Below, one piece after another: positions 21,738-36,960 of a stretch of DNA of 64,000 nt. Made by a program: the position numbers and the translations under genes. Location: NCBI GenBank assembly GCA_025345505.1, contig JANVCC010000152.1, forward strand, positions 1-64,000, given 5' to 3'. Each line of letters opens with the position of its first letter. Within the stretch, counting starts at the first letter, position 1. The stretch comes from Todiramphus chloris collaris (taxonomy: Eukaryota; Chordata; Aves; Coraciiformes; Alcedinidae). Below the pieces are notes generated by a model that saw nothing but the letters and a program-made list of their open reading frames with translations, searched no databases and was not told where the DNA came from.

Positions 21738-22324
21738 CAATCTGGCAATCTCACATCGAATCACACCTGATACTTCCTATCACTGATGTCACACCATTGA
21801 TATGTAAAGCTGATATATATTGGTCTAGTCCTAATTATCTGAACAAGATGACCTTTCTCAGATGGAAAACTCCAAAGAAGAAAATTTACTTAAATCCTGT
21901 TAGTTCACTCTTTGTATTTTTTCTTCCCAAACTGTCATGTTCCATCTCTATCCTATCAATCTTTTTTGAAAAACAAAGCATGTTTTACAAGACAACTGTC
22001 ACTCTACTTTACATTTTTGTTTTGTAAGTTTTCAGTCTTTTTGTATTATGACTGCCTTTCTGTCTTCCAAAAGGATGTTCCAGAGGTGCTTCGTCAGCTT
22101 GACTTCTCTTTGGTTGCTCTTCACCTTTACTGCTACTGGTCCATATCTGCTTCCAAAAATAATTTGATACAGACTTCATTCATGTCTCTTTTTGGACTTT
22201 CACTGTTTGTTCTTTCAGATATTCCATTAAATATTCCTTTCTAGTCATTCTAGAAGTAATATCTATGATTTATTTATTTATGTTGTGATAAATAGATAAA
22301 TGTCCTAGAGATTGACACAGCTTC

Positions 22325-22349
22325 AAATAAATAAATAAATAAATAAAAT
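22325..22349. repeat. (AAAT)n microsatellite
   Basis: There are about six near-perfect AAAT units. Confidence 0.93.
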
Positions 22350-22502
22350 AGGAAGATCTGACAATAAATATCTGTTTCAAAAATGATCTCTGGAGTACGT
22401 TTGAAGGCTTATTCTTAGAGACTCAGTTCTAATGAACCTAACTCAGCCTGCATCAAGTTGAGTTAAGGTTGGCAAGCAGACTTTTTATAGTGAGAACAGA
22501 AA

Positions 22503-22547
22503 TAAGGAGGAAGTAAGGAGGGAGCAAGGAGGAGCAAGGAGGGAGAA
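22503..22547. repeat. Purine-rich GGAGCAAGGA minisatellite
   Basis: Imperfect repeats of AAGGAGG and GGGAGCAAGGAGG lie in a strand-asymmetric purine tract. Confidence 0.75.
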
Positions 22548-25500
22548 TGGATCTGAGTGCTATGGGAAGGTAACCATTATCCTGTATATTTGCAGTCAAG
22601 TCATTTCATTAAAATTTGCTCCTTACTCTTGGTGTTCTAACTCAACAGGGAAATACTTTGCAGTTTATTAGACTCTCGTTTCTCCTGAGAGACACAGGAT
22701 ATCACAGGGCTTGTCTGTTTAATGCAGTATCAACATTACCTCTTGGGAGAAGATACCATTTTCACGCCCTCAGGTTAGCAGCATTTGAAATCAGTTCTGA
22801 TTAGCGTTCTCCCTATTTCATCCAGGTTCAATTAGTGGAGGATATTGAAGCTGTGAATTACCTGTCATCCTAAGCTTCCTGGTATGCTTACAAAAGCAAA
22901 TGGACTATATTATAATAGTATTGTATATGAAAATAGAGCTATTTATTAATAGTTTTTTACAATACCCAAGTGCAAACATTAGAAAGGAAATAAACCCTAT
23001 GGTTATTTCTCCTTGCAGTACATGCTTTGATTTCCATCCCATCAATACTACTATCCATTAAAAAAGTTCAAAATACTACAAGAATACAGAACATTTTCAC
23101 TGCAGTTTCAGGAGTATATCACTAGAAAAAAAGTATTTAGAACTTATGAAAAAGAGGAATTTTAAGATGTCTAGTGGATTTTTTACCAGATGGTCTGTTT
23201 TCCTATCCAGCACTCCATGTCGTATCTAACTCTCCATGGAAGAAAGGAAATTACATCATGTTTTTGAAGATGCCTGAAATGTTGTGAAATGGATGTCAGA
23301 TTAAAGCCAGATTTTGCCTACAGGCAAGGAGCAGGAGAATAAGGCTACCTTAAAAACCCTACTTGTCTAGCTGCACCAGGTTACATTTGAATGCTGTGTA
23401 GCCACTTTTTGTGATCATACAGGGTAGGAAAAAGAGATAGATGAGTAGAGTAATATGGGCAAGTAGAAAATGTGCACTTGGAAGAGGGTACATGCTTTGA
23501 TTTTTCTGTCTACCTTTCTATCTCAATAGAGTAAATAGAATTGATTTCTTGGACCTAGTAATGGGACATGACTGTCATTAATTTAAGCTACATTTTATGC
23601 CTGAAACTGCTCTTTATACATCTGAAACTGACTGCTCTATTTGTTAACATACTCTATAATAGATGTATCCAATATTCAGTATTAAAATAAAAATCATTAG
23701 CACAAATTACTACCCACTGCAGGTCTCAGTGCCTACTCATGTGCATGCAGAGTAGAGTGATTCATATTTGCCACTGGAGAAAAAGACACGAGATACCTCA
23801 TTATTGACTGTGGAGTAAAAAAAATTACATGTTGGAATTTGCCACAATACAGCTGCAACACCATGCATGCCTGTCTTCATGAAGTTTTAGAATTTTTTTG
23901 TGCACCTATGGCCATAAAGTTAGGCTACTCTGCTTCAAGAGGGAAATATAAGTCATTAGATTTTTTTTTTAAGCATTTAGATATCTAAGCATGTATATTA
24001 GTATCTACTGATATTTCTAAACCACTCAGAATCCTAACTGTTGTTGATTCTTGTGAGGAATATATGCTTAAGCTTCTCAACATTGTAGTTGGATTCTACC
24101 TGCATCCTTAAGCACCTAAATGTGTGAAAGTCTGGCCTAAGGTCTCTAAAATTAGATTCCATTATTTGCTAATGCTATGTAGTAGTGTGAATAATCCAGA
24201 TACATGCAGTTTTTTCATGGCATGGATTTATTTTCTTTGCACATTTACATCACTAATAATACAGAAGGATAAAGATGTACAACAAGATATCTTGAGCAGA
24301 TATTCTAGAGTATTCTGTATGTTAATCACATCTACAGTGTTTTAATAAGATAAATTAATCTTTACCAAGGTAGTTTTCTAAATTAAATAATTTAGTTACT
24401 GTTTATGTGATTTTTTTAAACTCACATTTTCAAGTAAAGAAAGATAATTTAGCAATCTAGTAAACTATACTAATAGCTGATTTTTCAGAAAGTTATTGCC
24501 ATTGTGAACCATATCCTGTGATTTATGACAGCAATGATGTATTTATTTTTTTAAATTAGAAGATGAAGGGTAGCTGAGTATCTACATTTGAAAATCAACT
24601 GCTTCTCGGTGATGAATGAAAATTCCCACCAGTCAGAACACAGAAGTCAGTTAGGAAGGTAACAATAATTGGAGCTCATCTACTGTCTCTACACCTGTAG
24701 TTGATGTGGAAGTTTATCTTTTAGTAATTTTTTTCCTTATTAAATCTAAAATAAGATTAAATCGTAAGCATTAGCTCCAAATTCCTGATTAATTCTTTCT
24801 TCATTCATGTGATATTTGCATACATAACAAGCTGCTGAAAAATTCTATCCTAACATTCCACAGGAATACATAGAGCATATTTGATTACTTTGCTACACTT
24901 GATTTGAGACTTTACTAGAAACAGATGACAGACTTGCAAACCAGCATTTTGTACTTTAATGATAACTAATTATTTTAGTTAAAAACTTTTTTTTTGGGGG
25001 GGAGAAGGCAGATATTAAATATTGCCTTACAACAAATCTGTCATGCGATAAGTAACTCTCACAGAAGTAGTTTCCTAAAATAGTATTCAAGTATTCTTTA
25101 AAACTACAGCAAGTTTAATAAGGTGGATTTTTTTTACTATTTTGCAAATCTATCCATGAGAAAAACCTCAGATTTTCATGTGTTTTTATGTGTTTATGTG
25201 GTGTCTGTTTTTATTAAGTAAATGCTTAAAGATAACAAAGGGATTCATAATATTTTGATTGTTAAATTACATTAAAGTCACTGACCTACTCTCTGTTTAG
25301 AGTAAAGGTGAAGACATACATTCCTTAACTATCAGAAAGGCAGACAGGTGGTTCAGCTTCTGATGCATACATGAATTGTTATGGTTGTTTAAGTTGATAT
25401 TTGCACTGTTGCAATGAAACATGGGAATATTATGTAAGCAATATTAATACTTACAGATAACATTATGGGTTATCATTATGAAGATTATTTTAATAATGTC

Positions 25501-27420
25501 TGCATAAACTTGAATTCCAGTGTTCATCAAGGTTCCTGTAGTGCACTGATGAGTTAGCTGACTTGTGTAAAAAAACTTAAATCTGCCATGTGTTTTGCTA
25601 TAAATTAAAAAAGAAACTGAAAAAAAACTAGCTACTTTAGTGTTCTTTTTTCACTTGAGTACTTATGAGCAAAAAACATTTTTCTATAAAATTAATAATC
25701 ATGACACAAAAAATTGAATGAAGTGTAAAACCAGACAAAAAAGGAAACAAGTTGGTTTTAACTGCAATGAATTGTAAAGAAAAGACTTTGTAAAGATAAT
25801 TACTACTTTGAGTTTTGAAGGAACAAATTATTCTGTGGAGACATCACCCTTTCTCATGAATGTTCACTGATTTTAAAAATAAATTTGACTTTTCCAGAAT
25901 ACAAGTTCCATATCTGCAAAGGCTACTCCAGAGTAGCACATTTGTTTGTTCGGTTTTGCTATTACATGTTTTATCATTCACAGCATTCTGGATTTGTTGA
26001 AGTTCAAATACAAACTACAATAAAAACTATACAATCTGGCTGTTCAACTGTCCCATGGTGAAATATTCACATGGCCTTGACTACAGAATCAGATAAGGGA
26101 GAGGATATTTGAAATGGCTTACTTTTTTCCTCTGCTCTTAAAAACTTCCAAGCTTTCTAAGAAGTTATTCCATATAAAAAGTCAGTGCTCAGTAAAAGGA
26201 GACTATGTGCAGCAGCTGTTCTTGTTGCCTCTGCTATTAGAATACCATTGTATTTTGTGTTTGAGAAAAAACTCATCTTCTTTGCAGTTCTTTGATTTGG
26301 AGACATAGATCCTATCATGTTATTGTAATAGTAGTAAAGATGTTAACCAGTGCATAAAAATTGCTACTATATGTAATTTCCTTGATGTGAAGCAACAGAT
26401 GCTTGATTTGAGTAAAAATGCTTATTAATATGTCCACATGTTTACATATAATATTTGCAGTGAAACACTTCGTTCTGAATGTATAATGTTTCCAGCTGTG
26501 GTCTTCATATAGAGTATACATTACTCATGTTAATAGGTTCCTTAACAACCAAAGATTATTGTAAAATACAATTACTGTTCATAGCAAGGGAATGTACAAT
26601 GATGAAAGATCATATGTGTAGAAGACAGTTTTAGCTTAAGGTTGAAGATATTTTGTTAAATGCGTGTAAGAGAGCACGTGTTTTCACTAGTGTGTAATTA
26701 TTTTAACTGCTAGCACAGTCATTTAGGTTAGCAGAAGTATTCTTCCTTGTCTGTTTCCATGAGTTGAAGCTGTCTGACGTTCCTAGTTGTGTGTTAGCTA
26801 CCTTCTGAAAGCTAAAAGAGCAGGGCAGTTTCACTGAACTCAGGCCATTCCTTCATGAAATGCAAACAAATCCTTTTAAAACAATTATTACTCATATGCT
26901 TACCAGCTCTGTGTCTAATTGATGTGAATCCTGTATCACACATTTACAGAATAAAATGTGAATATAAAATGGCATCTTATTATACAATAGTAACAATAAT
27001 GACATGGGCTACTCTTTTTTTTCCCTCTGAAATCCATGTGAAACCATATGTTGTTCTGTTGAAATATTATTTTTAAATTGTTCCCAATGACACCTACACC
27101 TTGTCTTCTCTTCCAGCTCACTCTAGTCACCTTAAGTTACTGATCAAAAGTATTTAGGTGTTTAGCATTTCATTGACTTTTACTTCTAAATTCTCCTGCC
27201 ACATCCTTTTCCTTTGTGACATTACTAATTAAATTGCAGGAATGTGAATAACCTTTTCAAGAATAACTAAGAAAATAAGAAGTGAATAAAAAAAAACATT
27301 AGCATCAACATTTTGTATGGGTCTAGATTTTGGTAGATGGATTGTGCTTATATTTGATAAAATCATCTGTATTTGATAGAGTTATTGTGCATTCAGTATA
27401 GGGCAGAACACTCCATGGTT

Positions 27421-27436
27421 AAATAAATAAATAAAT
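27421..27436. repeat. Short (AAAT)n microsatellite
   Basis: Four tandem AAAT units. Confidence 0.88.
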
Positions 27437-29642
27437 CAATATTCTTCAGCAGAAAGAAGCAAGACAGTTTTCAGGGCTAAATTCCTTTTTGGACTCATAC
27501 ATTTCTAAATTGTATATCATATCTGTAGTCAAACTGAAAATCTTTCTGAGAAAAGATATTTTACCATTTCACTTTCCTTTCTTTCAACTCGGACCAACAG
27601 TGCCGTCTTTGGTTCTGCCCCTCAAAGAGTAAATTTTTTCTCTATAATCTTAAAAAAGAAACAGTGAAGTATTGATGGAAGTAGGTGGTTATTATTTTAA
27701 TTTAATTTTTTTTTTTTAATCTTACTATAGATAAATCTTTATGATGACATGCAAAAATGTCCAGCATTCTTTGGTTACCTTTCACTGCTTTGGTCTAGAA
27801 AGAAGCTATTGCAAGTTATGATAGTATATAACTTCAGAATGTACAGGTTAATTATAGATAAAATCTGGCTTTAAGACTCTAAGATATTACTGGAGCTTTA
27901 CAATTCTTCAGATTCTTAAATTATGAAATCCATTTTAGTGACGTTACTTTTCATTGTTAGAAGGCCTATTGGCTCAGTATGAGAGTTTAGATGGCAAAAC
28001 TTGTAACAGATTGATTGTATATAAATAAGAAAAGAGGTAAATGGCACATTGTGATTTGGATAAATTAATAATAACCTCTGTTTATTTTCAAAGCAACCAA
28101 GAAGAGGAACTAATTTTTCTTATAGCACAACACAAACAGAATTACAGAAATTTTCCTTAGGGACATCTTGTACCTCAAGATAAGCTCTAGCAACAGATTC
28201 TGCTGGAAAAACACCAGAAAGACAATACAGTTGAAAAGTGATAATGCATGATTTTCCCAAGATGTGTCAATCAGGATATGATCCAAAATGATAACTGATG
28301 TCAGAATGTGGTGCATGGACTTTTTCACCTTTGCTTGGGAGCTGCATTAAGCTCAGAACCTTGCCCTTGCATTCTACTCAAGCTGCATATGTGGGCATAT
28401 GTGTTAAATGCTCCATGAAAGAGCAGTTTAAGTTTTGTGTATATGTCAGTTGCAAAGCTCAAAGTTTACACGAACTTGATTCAAAATTCAGTGGCAATGT
28501 TACACTTTCTCTAGTCTGTTCCTGTGTAATTTTTGTCTCTTATTTCTCCATCTTTCATTACCTGCTTCATACTGAGAGTTCAAAGTAATTAACCCTTTCA
28601 TCACTTTAGAAAGTTAAGGATATTGAACTGTGCATTGAGAATCGTATAGTATGGCTTGTCTTTGACAGAACAGATTAATTCATTCTTCCTTAAAAAGAAA
28701 CTGACAGTGAGCCTTTTAATCCCAGTTCATTTCAATATCTTCAACAATTAAAGCAGAAGTTGACAGTAAGATGAATTTCATTCAGCTGCAACCGATTTAT
28801 TTAAAAGCACAGACCATATGAATAAACCTTATCTTTCTCATGCTAATAAACTGGCACGTTTCTCTGCAACATATTGAATTGTTCAAATTCATGAGTCCCA
28901 TTTCACAAAGAAGTTGCACAGGTTTTTTCACCTCAGCACATCTGGAATATGACTAGAAAAAACACCTAAAATTATCACCTGTAACAATCAAATTTAGGTT
29001 AAATAGACATTTAAATTTCACTAAATATTTATGATGCCATGTAGTTTTCTTCTAAATTATTGCACTGAATACTTAGACCACTAAAGATAAGCAAATATAC
29101 TTATTTAAATTATCTAGGACTCTGAAGATTCTAGACTGTTCTGGAGAACAGGCAACAGTAATTTCTGAACTACAGTTTTGGGGTTTGCTTTTTATTTTTA
29201 TTGTTATTAAGTTCTAAACAGATGCAAATTACAACATTTTCATGTTGATCCATTCTAACTCAAACAGACCTTACCTATATGAAAAAAAACTACCTTTATA
29301 AACTATATTCCTGTTCCCCTACCAAACGCTATGAATATATCAGTTTTATCCATTGTGAAAAATGCAAATAATAATAATATTAAAAAAAATAATAAATTCC
29401 ATTGAGCTTCATTTCTCAGACTCTTTTGTACTTCTCTTTTTAAAAACAGTATCAGTATCTTGATACACTGTGGAAAATAGAAGTTATATTTACCTACTTT
29501 TGTATAGACAAGATATATCTTTCAAAAATTCAGAATAAATATGTAGATGTGCAGCTTAATCAAACATTTTATCAAATGCATAAATCCAATTCATCAGTGA
29601 AAAAAGATACATGTACATAAATAAGGGTTTCAAACTTTCTTC

Positions 29643-29664
29643 TTTTTTTTTTTTTTTTTTTTTT
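29643..29664. repeat. Poly(T) tract, T22
   Basis: Twenty-two consecutive T residues, with no recognisable retroelement body adjacent. Confidence 0.93.
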
Positions 29665-32600
29665 AATTAAATAACTTCCATTCAGTGTCTTTTCTAAGGT
29701 AAATTGAAAAAGAAAACTTTAAAATGTTACATTGTTAAAAGGAAATGGAAAGATAAAATTAAAAGAGAAATCATAAAGACAAGATTTTGTATAAAACTTG
29801 CTTATGTCATTCCAGGGAAAACCTGTTGAATATTCAAAGAGAACTGTAAATTTAAAGCTTGTAATAAATTGCAGATCTTTATGGGAACTAAAGAAATTAT
29901 GCCTAATGGTATGAGAAAAAAAAATTTAAACAAAAGAAGTATTGCGTTACATTGTATAACACTAATGTTTACCAGGAAAATAGTTGACACAAAATTGGTT
30001 TTAAGAACACACAGATTCCCCTATTATTATATCTTCCAAGCTTATATACTCATAAAAACCAATTATCATATCATTACTGTTGTTCTATAAAACTAATTTT
30101 CTATTTCAACACTAATGTGAACACAGTTGATTGAAAGGGATGGAGGAAATTCATGCATAATTTTTTTTAATGGGTTGAGTCTAGGGAAAGTCTACCTTTC
30201 AAAAAAATAATAAAGGCTGAAATGAAGGCACACAGAAAATCAAGTTTTCAGTGCTGATCTATGCTATGAATAACATCATACGGCCATGTTTCAAGAGACC
30301 AGTCATAGTTTAATTTAAATATTTCCTCATATTTCATCTATTGCAGTGTAAGTACATATGTAAAAAAAATGTTTTGTTGATTGCTATTTAATACTATCCT
30401 GCTTCACCCTCCAATGCAGTGACTTGCAAACACCAACATTTTTATGTTTTTCTTTCATAGAAAATAGATTCATAAAAAGTTGTTTTGAGGGGAAGCCTTT
30501 ATTAGAATCCATTACAGTAGGAATCACACAGACTTTAGCTATTTTGAGGAAATTGCAAATGAATGAGATGAATAAGTAAAAGAACTGTGAACTGTGGAGA
30601 GTGTTGAACTGATAGCAAGAACATTATCATGGTTAACAGCACAGCTCACATCTGTTTGGTGCCTGTCTGCCTGAGTGAATCAACAGCACCAAGTGACAAA
30701 CCAACGTTTCTAATAGGGTCAGTAAGGAGAGTTAGCTACTTCAGAGATATTTTTTTTTAAATATCATGTTAAACAGGAATCAAGTGAAAAGGCTGATGTT
30801 TCTTATGTCCCACCAAAAAAGAAGGATCTACATTTCCATGCTTTTCATTAAGAAATGTTCATGCATTTTCTGCAGTAACTGCATCCCAGACCCAGATGCA
30901 ATCATTAGATCAGCCAATGAATCCCAGATTCTTTCATCTAGGTGAAAGTGCTGATTACTTAACTAAAGAGTCAAGTTGTCTTTGGCAGCTCTCTTTAGAC
31001 TAATCAATCTTTAGGAATTCCATGATCAGTGGTTAGTTTTGGTAGGAGGACTCAGTCTATCCTACCAGAGAGGTAAAAGAATATTTTGGTCACTTCAACA
31101 AAGGAATCTTTCGTCTGACTAGAAGTTACTGTAGGAAGAGGAAACAACTTTAAGGAAAAAGGAAAGTGTTGCCTACCTTACTGACAACGTCAAGGGATTC
31201 ATCGTGAAATGGGTTTTGTGTTGTTCTTCTTTGACTAGAGCTGTCACTGTCAAGCTAACAAAATACTGAGTACCTGAGGGACTTAATTGTAAAACAAAAT
31301 GCAACAAGACAGAAGACAAACCTAAGTATATGGAATAGGATTTTGAAGATGAGTATTTTACTCAATCACTGAAGTAATTTTGGAAAACTGTCCCCATGAC
31401 AATTTGTCCAAAGTTACATGGAATATTTTTGAAAGCACAGGTAACAGAACATCTGTAGCTAAGCCCTTTCTGAGAACCTTACATCACCTTTCTCTGCTCA
31501 CTATTGGTCTGGAAATTAAGTGAACTAGAAACTCTGCTCAGGAGCAACTTGATTCCAGCTCTTGTCTTTCTCATACATCTCCTCACTCATGGGTTTGCAC
31601 AAACCATTACAGAGCCCAGTGAATAATTACTGTTGAGTTATTTGGTTAAAACTGACAAATAAAATAGCATATTTTTTTCAGATAAAAAAGATAAATAAAA
31701 TTAATATAGATTGACAAGATTTTCTCTTCCCCATCAACATTAGAAATGTAATTCAGGAACATTTCAAAAGGGAACTATCAGAACACAATACTGCAAAAAT
31801 TGCTCATTATTCAAATTCATTTGAAATTTTTCAAATCAATACTTTTGAAATTTTTAAATAGCTTCCTTTTTTAGATTAATTTATTTATTTTTGGTTGACC
31901 TGAGGCTGTATTGTTCAGCAAATAATCTACTCTCCAGAAACATCTTGCTCAGCTCTCTGCCAGCTGCACCCTCTTGAATTTTCAAGCAGCTCCCTGTTTT
32001 CTGTCATTGTGAAGTGAAGAAGGGGGAAATGAAAGAAAGACAGATGACGGATTTATCATAATTTCTTGTGTATAATTGATCATTGTCAAAAATAACCTCT
32101 TGCATGAAAAAGCAATGAGGTTAATGAGATGTCTGCTGAAATCCCTGCTGTTCCTTTACTCATGACTTCTTTTCTCACTCTCGCAGGTGCCATTGCTGCT
32201 GCCTTCATCTCCACCTGTAGTGCAGAAGTGACAGTCACAACAGAGGCCGTGGCAGAAGCATTGGCATGAAATGAGGTAGCAGCAGGAGAAATTGCAGCAT
32301 CAAGAAGCAACAGTGAAAGGTGACAACAGAAATAGCATTTGTATGCAGCCTATATGCTGGAAAATATGATTAAATCCTAAATGATTCCTCTGAAATTATA
32401 TTTCAGATATTTTTCTTTAGCAGAATTTAGTGGTGTTATGTTTTGGTTTTTTTTTTTTTAATAACAATTTGCAATATAAAACTTTGTCTGCTGGAAATAT
32501 TTGGTGTGAAAATACCAGACTGCATTCTTCATCTAAGTGTAGTCTCACCAACTTACCTTCTGAATGGTTTCATACCAAACAGCTGGTGTTATTTAGTTTG

Positions 32601-34641
32601 ACAAATGAAACACTTCAGACAGTTTCTCAATTGTTGTAATTAAAACCAGGAAACAGCAAGGTAAATAAAGCAATCATGGGATCAATAAAGCTTTATTATT
32701 TTAATGATGATCTCAAAAGCCCAGATCATAAAGTGCTATGTTTCAAAGTGCAGGAAGTCTTGGTGAGCATATAGTGGTCTTTGACAAAGCTCTTGAGCAC
32801 ATAACTGAACAATGATTATGTGCCTTGCTGAAATTCAGCTCTTTGTCTCTGAAAATAACAAAATAGATGTCTGAGGATTTGTCATACATGAAGATGCTGC
32901 AATAATGTGGGAGGGGTGGAAGATCAGACAGGAATTATGACTGAAATAGAAGGTCAGGACAAAGTCTGATATTGATGTAGGCAGAGGTAGCTCCAGTGAC
33001 AGAAGATATCGAATACCAAAGCATTCTACATTAGGTGTGTGTAGTACTTATGAGGGGAAATAGAAAGCTGAAATCTTCTTCAGTCACATTGTGCTCTCCT
33101 TGAAAAACAAGGACCCTACCAGATCATGAGAGTCTTCCCTGGTGTTAGATGAAACAAGTTAATACCTTACTGAAATGATTATTGTCTGTGACAGAGAGCA
33201 AGGCAAAGACACAAAATATACCATGAAACCCAGTGAATTATTATGATTGAGGGATGGTTTCTTTTCAGTGTTTCCTCTTTCAGGGATCTTGTGGAGCATC
33301 CTCTAGCACCCAGAGTTCTCTCTTCAGTCACTGCCTCTTTGTACATTTTCGTACACTTTACTCTTCCTATCCCTGTGACTTGACTGGATGAACTGAAAGT
33401 GTTAGAGATGCTCCATGTCACCATTTGACTGTTTAACAATATAACAATGTGAGTATTTGTGTATTTATTAAGATAGGTTTGTATTTTTCAGTCATCCATT
33501 AACATTCTGGTAGAAACTGTCTCATTGTCTCAGCTCTTCTATGTTCTTTGGGCACAACTTTTAAGTGTTTAGGCCTAAAATCTGTGATTGTTATAAGAGC
33601 TACATATTTGGCAATCTTTACAGGTTATGACTTGAAACTGATTGCTGAAGCATTTACCTCATAAGGGTCAATAATTTCACTGTGTGTTGCAGAAGTACCT
33701 TGGCAACTTAGAGATTTATAAGAACTGTGAAGCATTTGCTTTACTGATACCAATGACCTTTAGATGAACTAACAGCAGGCTTCTATTTTAAAAAAAAGGT
33801 GCAACAGTAAATGCGTTCTGCAGTATGTGATAAATGTTGAATATTTTTTTCAGGGATTAGCATTTCCTTTTAATTTCTTTACAAACAGTCAAATGAGGTC
33901 AGATTCTTGAAAAACTACGTTAATAACTCCAGTATGATTCCTGTGCAAACTTTATGTATTGTGGAGGAAGTGCATCTTAAGCCAGAAGAAACACTGTTGT
34001 AATCAATACATGCCAGGAGTTAACTGCTAAGTTGTCAGTTTGTAGGTTTAAAATACAAATATGCTTAATGTTGAAATTAACTTTTAAAAATCAGGAATAT
34101 CAAAGCCCATCCAATGCCTTTGTAGTTTTGCTAGTGAACACAGAGCAGTTCAAAAGGGAGAACAGAGCAGAAGTGTGGAAAAAAAATTTGTGATAAAAAA
34201 ATACTGTGATAATAGCCTGAAGCTAAAATATAGGACTGCAGGAAGACAGACTAGGACAAGAAACAGGGAATAAAGAAATCATTTAAGAGGAAGCACTAGT
34301 CTGCAGAAATGGTAAGCTTGAAAGGGAAAGATGGGGTATACATGGGAAGGTCTGAAGTACCGATCATGAAGAACGTACAAAGTAAAGCTGGCTGAGGAGA
34401 AGATGCTGATTATTAACAGGTTATACAGATGTGCCAAAATCAGAACCTCTGGATGAAAGAGAGCTACCTAAGGAACTTACTTTCTGTCTAGACTTTGTAA
34501 AATCAAAAGGCAAATCTCAAGACTATATCTAATGATGCATCAGAGCAGGGGTCAATTAACAAAGTGTATATTAATTGCTCATTCATTGTCTACATTATTC
34601 ATATCTGATTTCATTTCATGATATTTCCAACTTGGAATCAC

Positions 34642-34679
34642 GCCTTTGATTCAAGAGATTGCCTTTGATTCAAGAGATG
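34642..34679. repeat. 19-bp tandem duplication
   Basis: Two adjacent copies of GCCTTTGATTCAAGAGAT plus one base differ only in that last base (T versus G). Confidence 0.93.
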
Positions 34680-36908
34680 TCGTACAATGGAGGTTCTGAT
34701 ACGTTCTAACTGTGTACATTTTGCTCTTAACACAATTTCATTGAAAAAGGATACTCCTCTTCCTGTTCTGATAATATCTTAAATTCCCTCAGCTTCATCA
34801 TTCACAGAAACTGTTTTCTTGCACTTCCTGTTGAAAGCTGTCATATAAATTTTGTTGAGTCATATCAAATATCTATTGCTGTCCTGCGAGATGTATCAGT
34901 AATGCTTGTAAGAAAAGGTCTCTGAAGAACTTTTATTTCCTTGAATGTATCATTAGATTTTTAAAGATATTTATAAGGCGTTATTGTTGAGTGAAAGGTC
35001 CATTGTGGCACTACTGAAATACTTGAAACAATGTTCTTGCATGTTTTAAGTGACTTCCTTAACGGCAATGAAAAAAATATCCTAAATTTCATCAAATTTT
35101 TGTAAGAAAAAAAGTTACAGAATTTTTTATGAGCACAAACATTATGTATATATATTTGGTCCAGATTCTTCCCTGTATTACATAGCTGCAAATCCAATGA
35201 CTTTGCCGTTGTATTAGTAAAGTAGATGGGGCCATTTGTGTTTCTCAGAAATGTTCTTTAATGAGTAAGAATTTCACAGGTAATTTGAGAAATGACAAAT
35301 AATTGAGCTATATACCATCTTCAGAGAATTTTCCTACTAATGCACCATCTGCAGCAGTAAATGGAGATTCCTCTATTTTCCAAATCCGTAATTCATAGCA
35401 TTCTGAGTTTCTGTTAAAGTGGTAAGAATGCTCGTAAGTGTGTATGTTTCTACTTCTGATCATCTATACGTCATCAGAGTTTTATTGCTCCTCGGTATCT
35501 TTTTTTTTCCCCTGAGAGTCCTCTATCTATCAGTGGTTAGATACATTTAATAATTGTTTTGTATGTTTATATTTTTAAAGGATTAATTACAGAGTCATAA
35601 AGATGCAGCAGGGCAAAACAGAAATGGGTAAACTTTCCTAAAAGGAGAAACATCGATCTTATTGTTGGTATGGAGAAAAATAGTAACGTATTGAGACAGT
35701 AAGAACACGTGAAATTCAATTATATTACCAGAAAAGATCAGTGATCTTTCTAATACAGCAGTTTGTCTCTGACAATAGACTATAGATAATGCTTTAAAAA
35801 GAACATTTTAAACCCTCTGTAGAGCACCAAATTGAGCAATGCCATGTTAATAAAAAATGTCTTCTGGACTCTAAGTGCTGACCAGCTTAAAGTGCTTACA
35901 CATGAGAATTAGAACAGACTTCATTGTTATTTTCTGTACATTGTATATACGTGTATTAAAGTCAAAACAAGTTAGAATTCATAAAATGTGGAAGTCCATT
36001 CAAACACTAGTGACACCTCAAAGTCAAATCAGAGCTAGTGACTACATTCAATTCTTTCCTCAATCTATTTAGTACACAAATCTCTAAACTTTTCATAGTT
36101 TTCATGTGTTTTGCTAATACAAAAAATATTCAGAGTAATTGTAAATAGTGTGTTGAGTTAGTTATTGTGCATGGGCATTTGAATTCCATGTTGAATCAGA
36201 ACTAGAAACAAAAAAAGCTCCACTCTTGTAACAATTCTTCTTACATTGAATGGGAACTTGCATTTTAAGCATTGTCCTCTTCCTTGTTCACCACTCTTGA
36301 CAGTCCAGGTAAGCAAGTGCTGAATGCATTAGTCTTGCCAGTGCAGCTAAGTGCAAATAGATTAATCTGAGGATGTGACACAGAACTCAATTAGGAAGGA
36401 CAGCGTAAAAAATCCCTTTCATATCCAAACTCTTCAGCTTTATCTGACTCTGTGTGTGTAAATAATGTAGCAAATTTAAAAATAAGACAGTATAGACACA
36501 GTATGATTATTTTTATCGTAGGAAATGCTGAATTTTCCTTCACTGTTTCATACACATATGCAAAAAATTAAACATGTGTGTTCTAATAATGTAATTATTA
36601 TTGCATGTGGTGGGATGATAGAGGGCAAGAAACACTGCATCTCGATCCCTCTTCATATCTTCTAGGCTAATCTTGAGTGGCATTGCTCTTTGCAGCCTGT
36701 CTTGACAAAGACACATAGCACTCTGAGCTATATCACATTGAGATTGCCCCACATTTCTTCTGTGGACTTAGCTCTTGGGTGGCCTTGTTGCCATCAGCAC
36801 TCTGCTCAGTTCCTTGTTGTTTTCCATGAATGGCTGCTCCCAGTCCCTTGACTGGCTGCACGTTCACCACGTGTTTAAATCTTGCTGTGACATTTTTTCA
36901 GGCAATTT

Positions 36909-36911
<3 letters not shown>

Positions 36912-36957
<46 letters not shown>
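36912..36957. repeat. (AC)23 dinucleotide microsatellite
   Basis: An uninterrupted AC repeat of about 23 units; Z-DNA-forming type sequence and likely polymorphic. Confidence 0.96.

Positions 36958-36960
<3 letters not shown>

Noticed and set aside
32086..32310. 74-codon Ala/Ser-rich minus-strand frame, with a CTCTCGCAG-like splice acceptor on the plus strand nearby
   Set aside because: It is short, with no domain and no partner exon or donor that I could link; coding status is unsupported.
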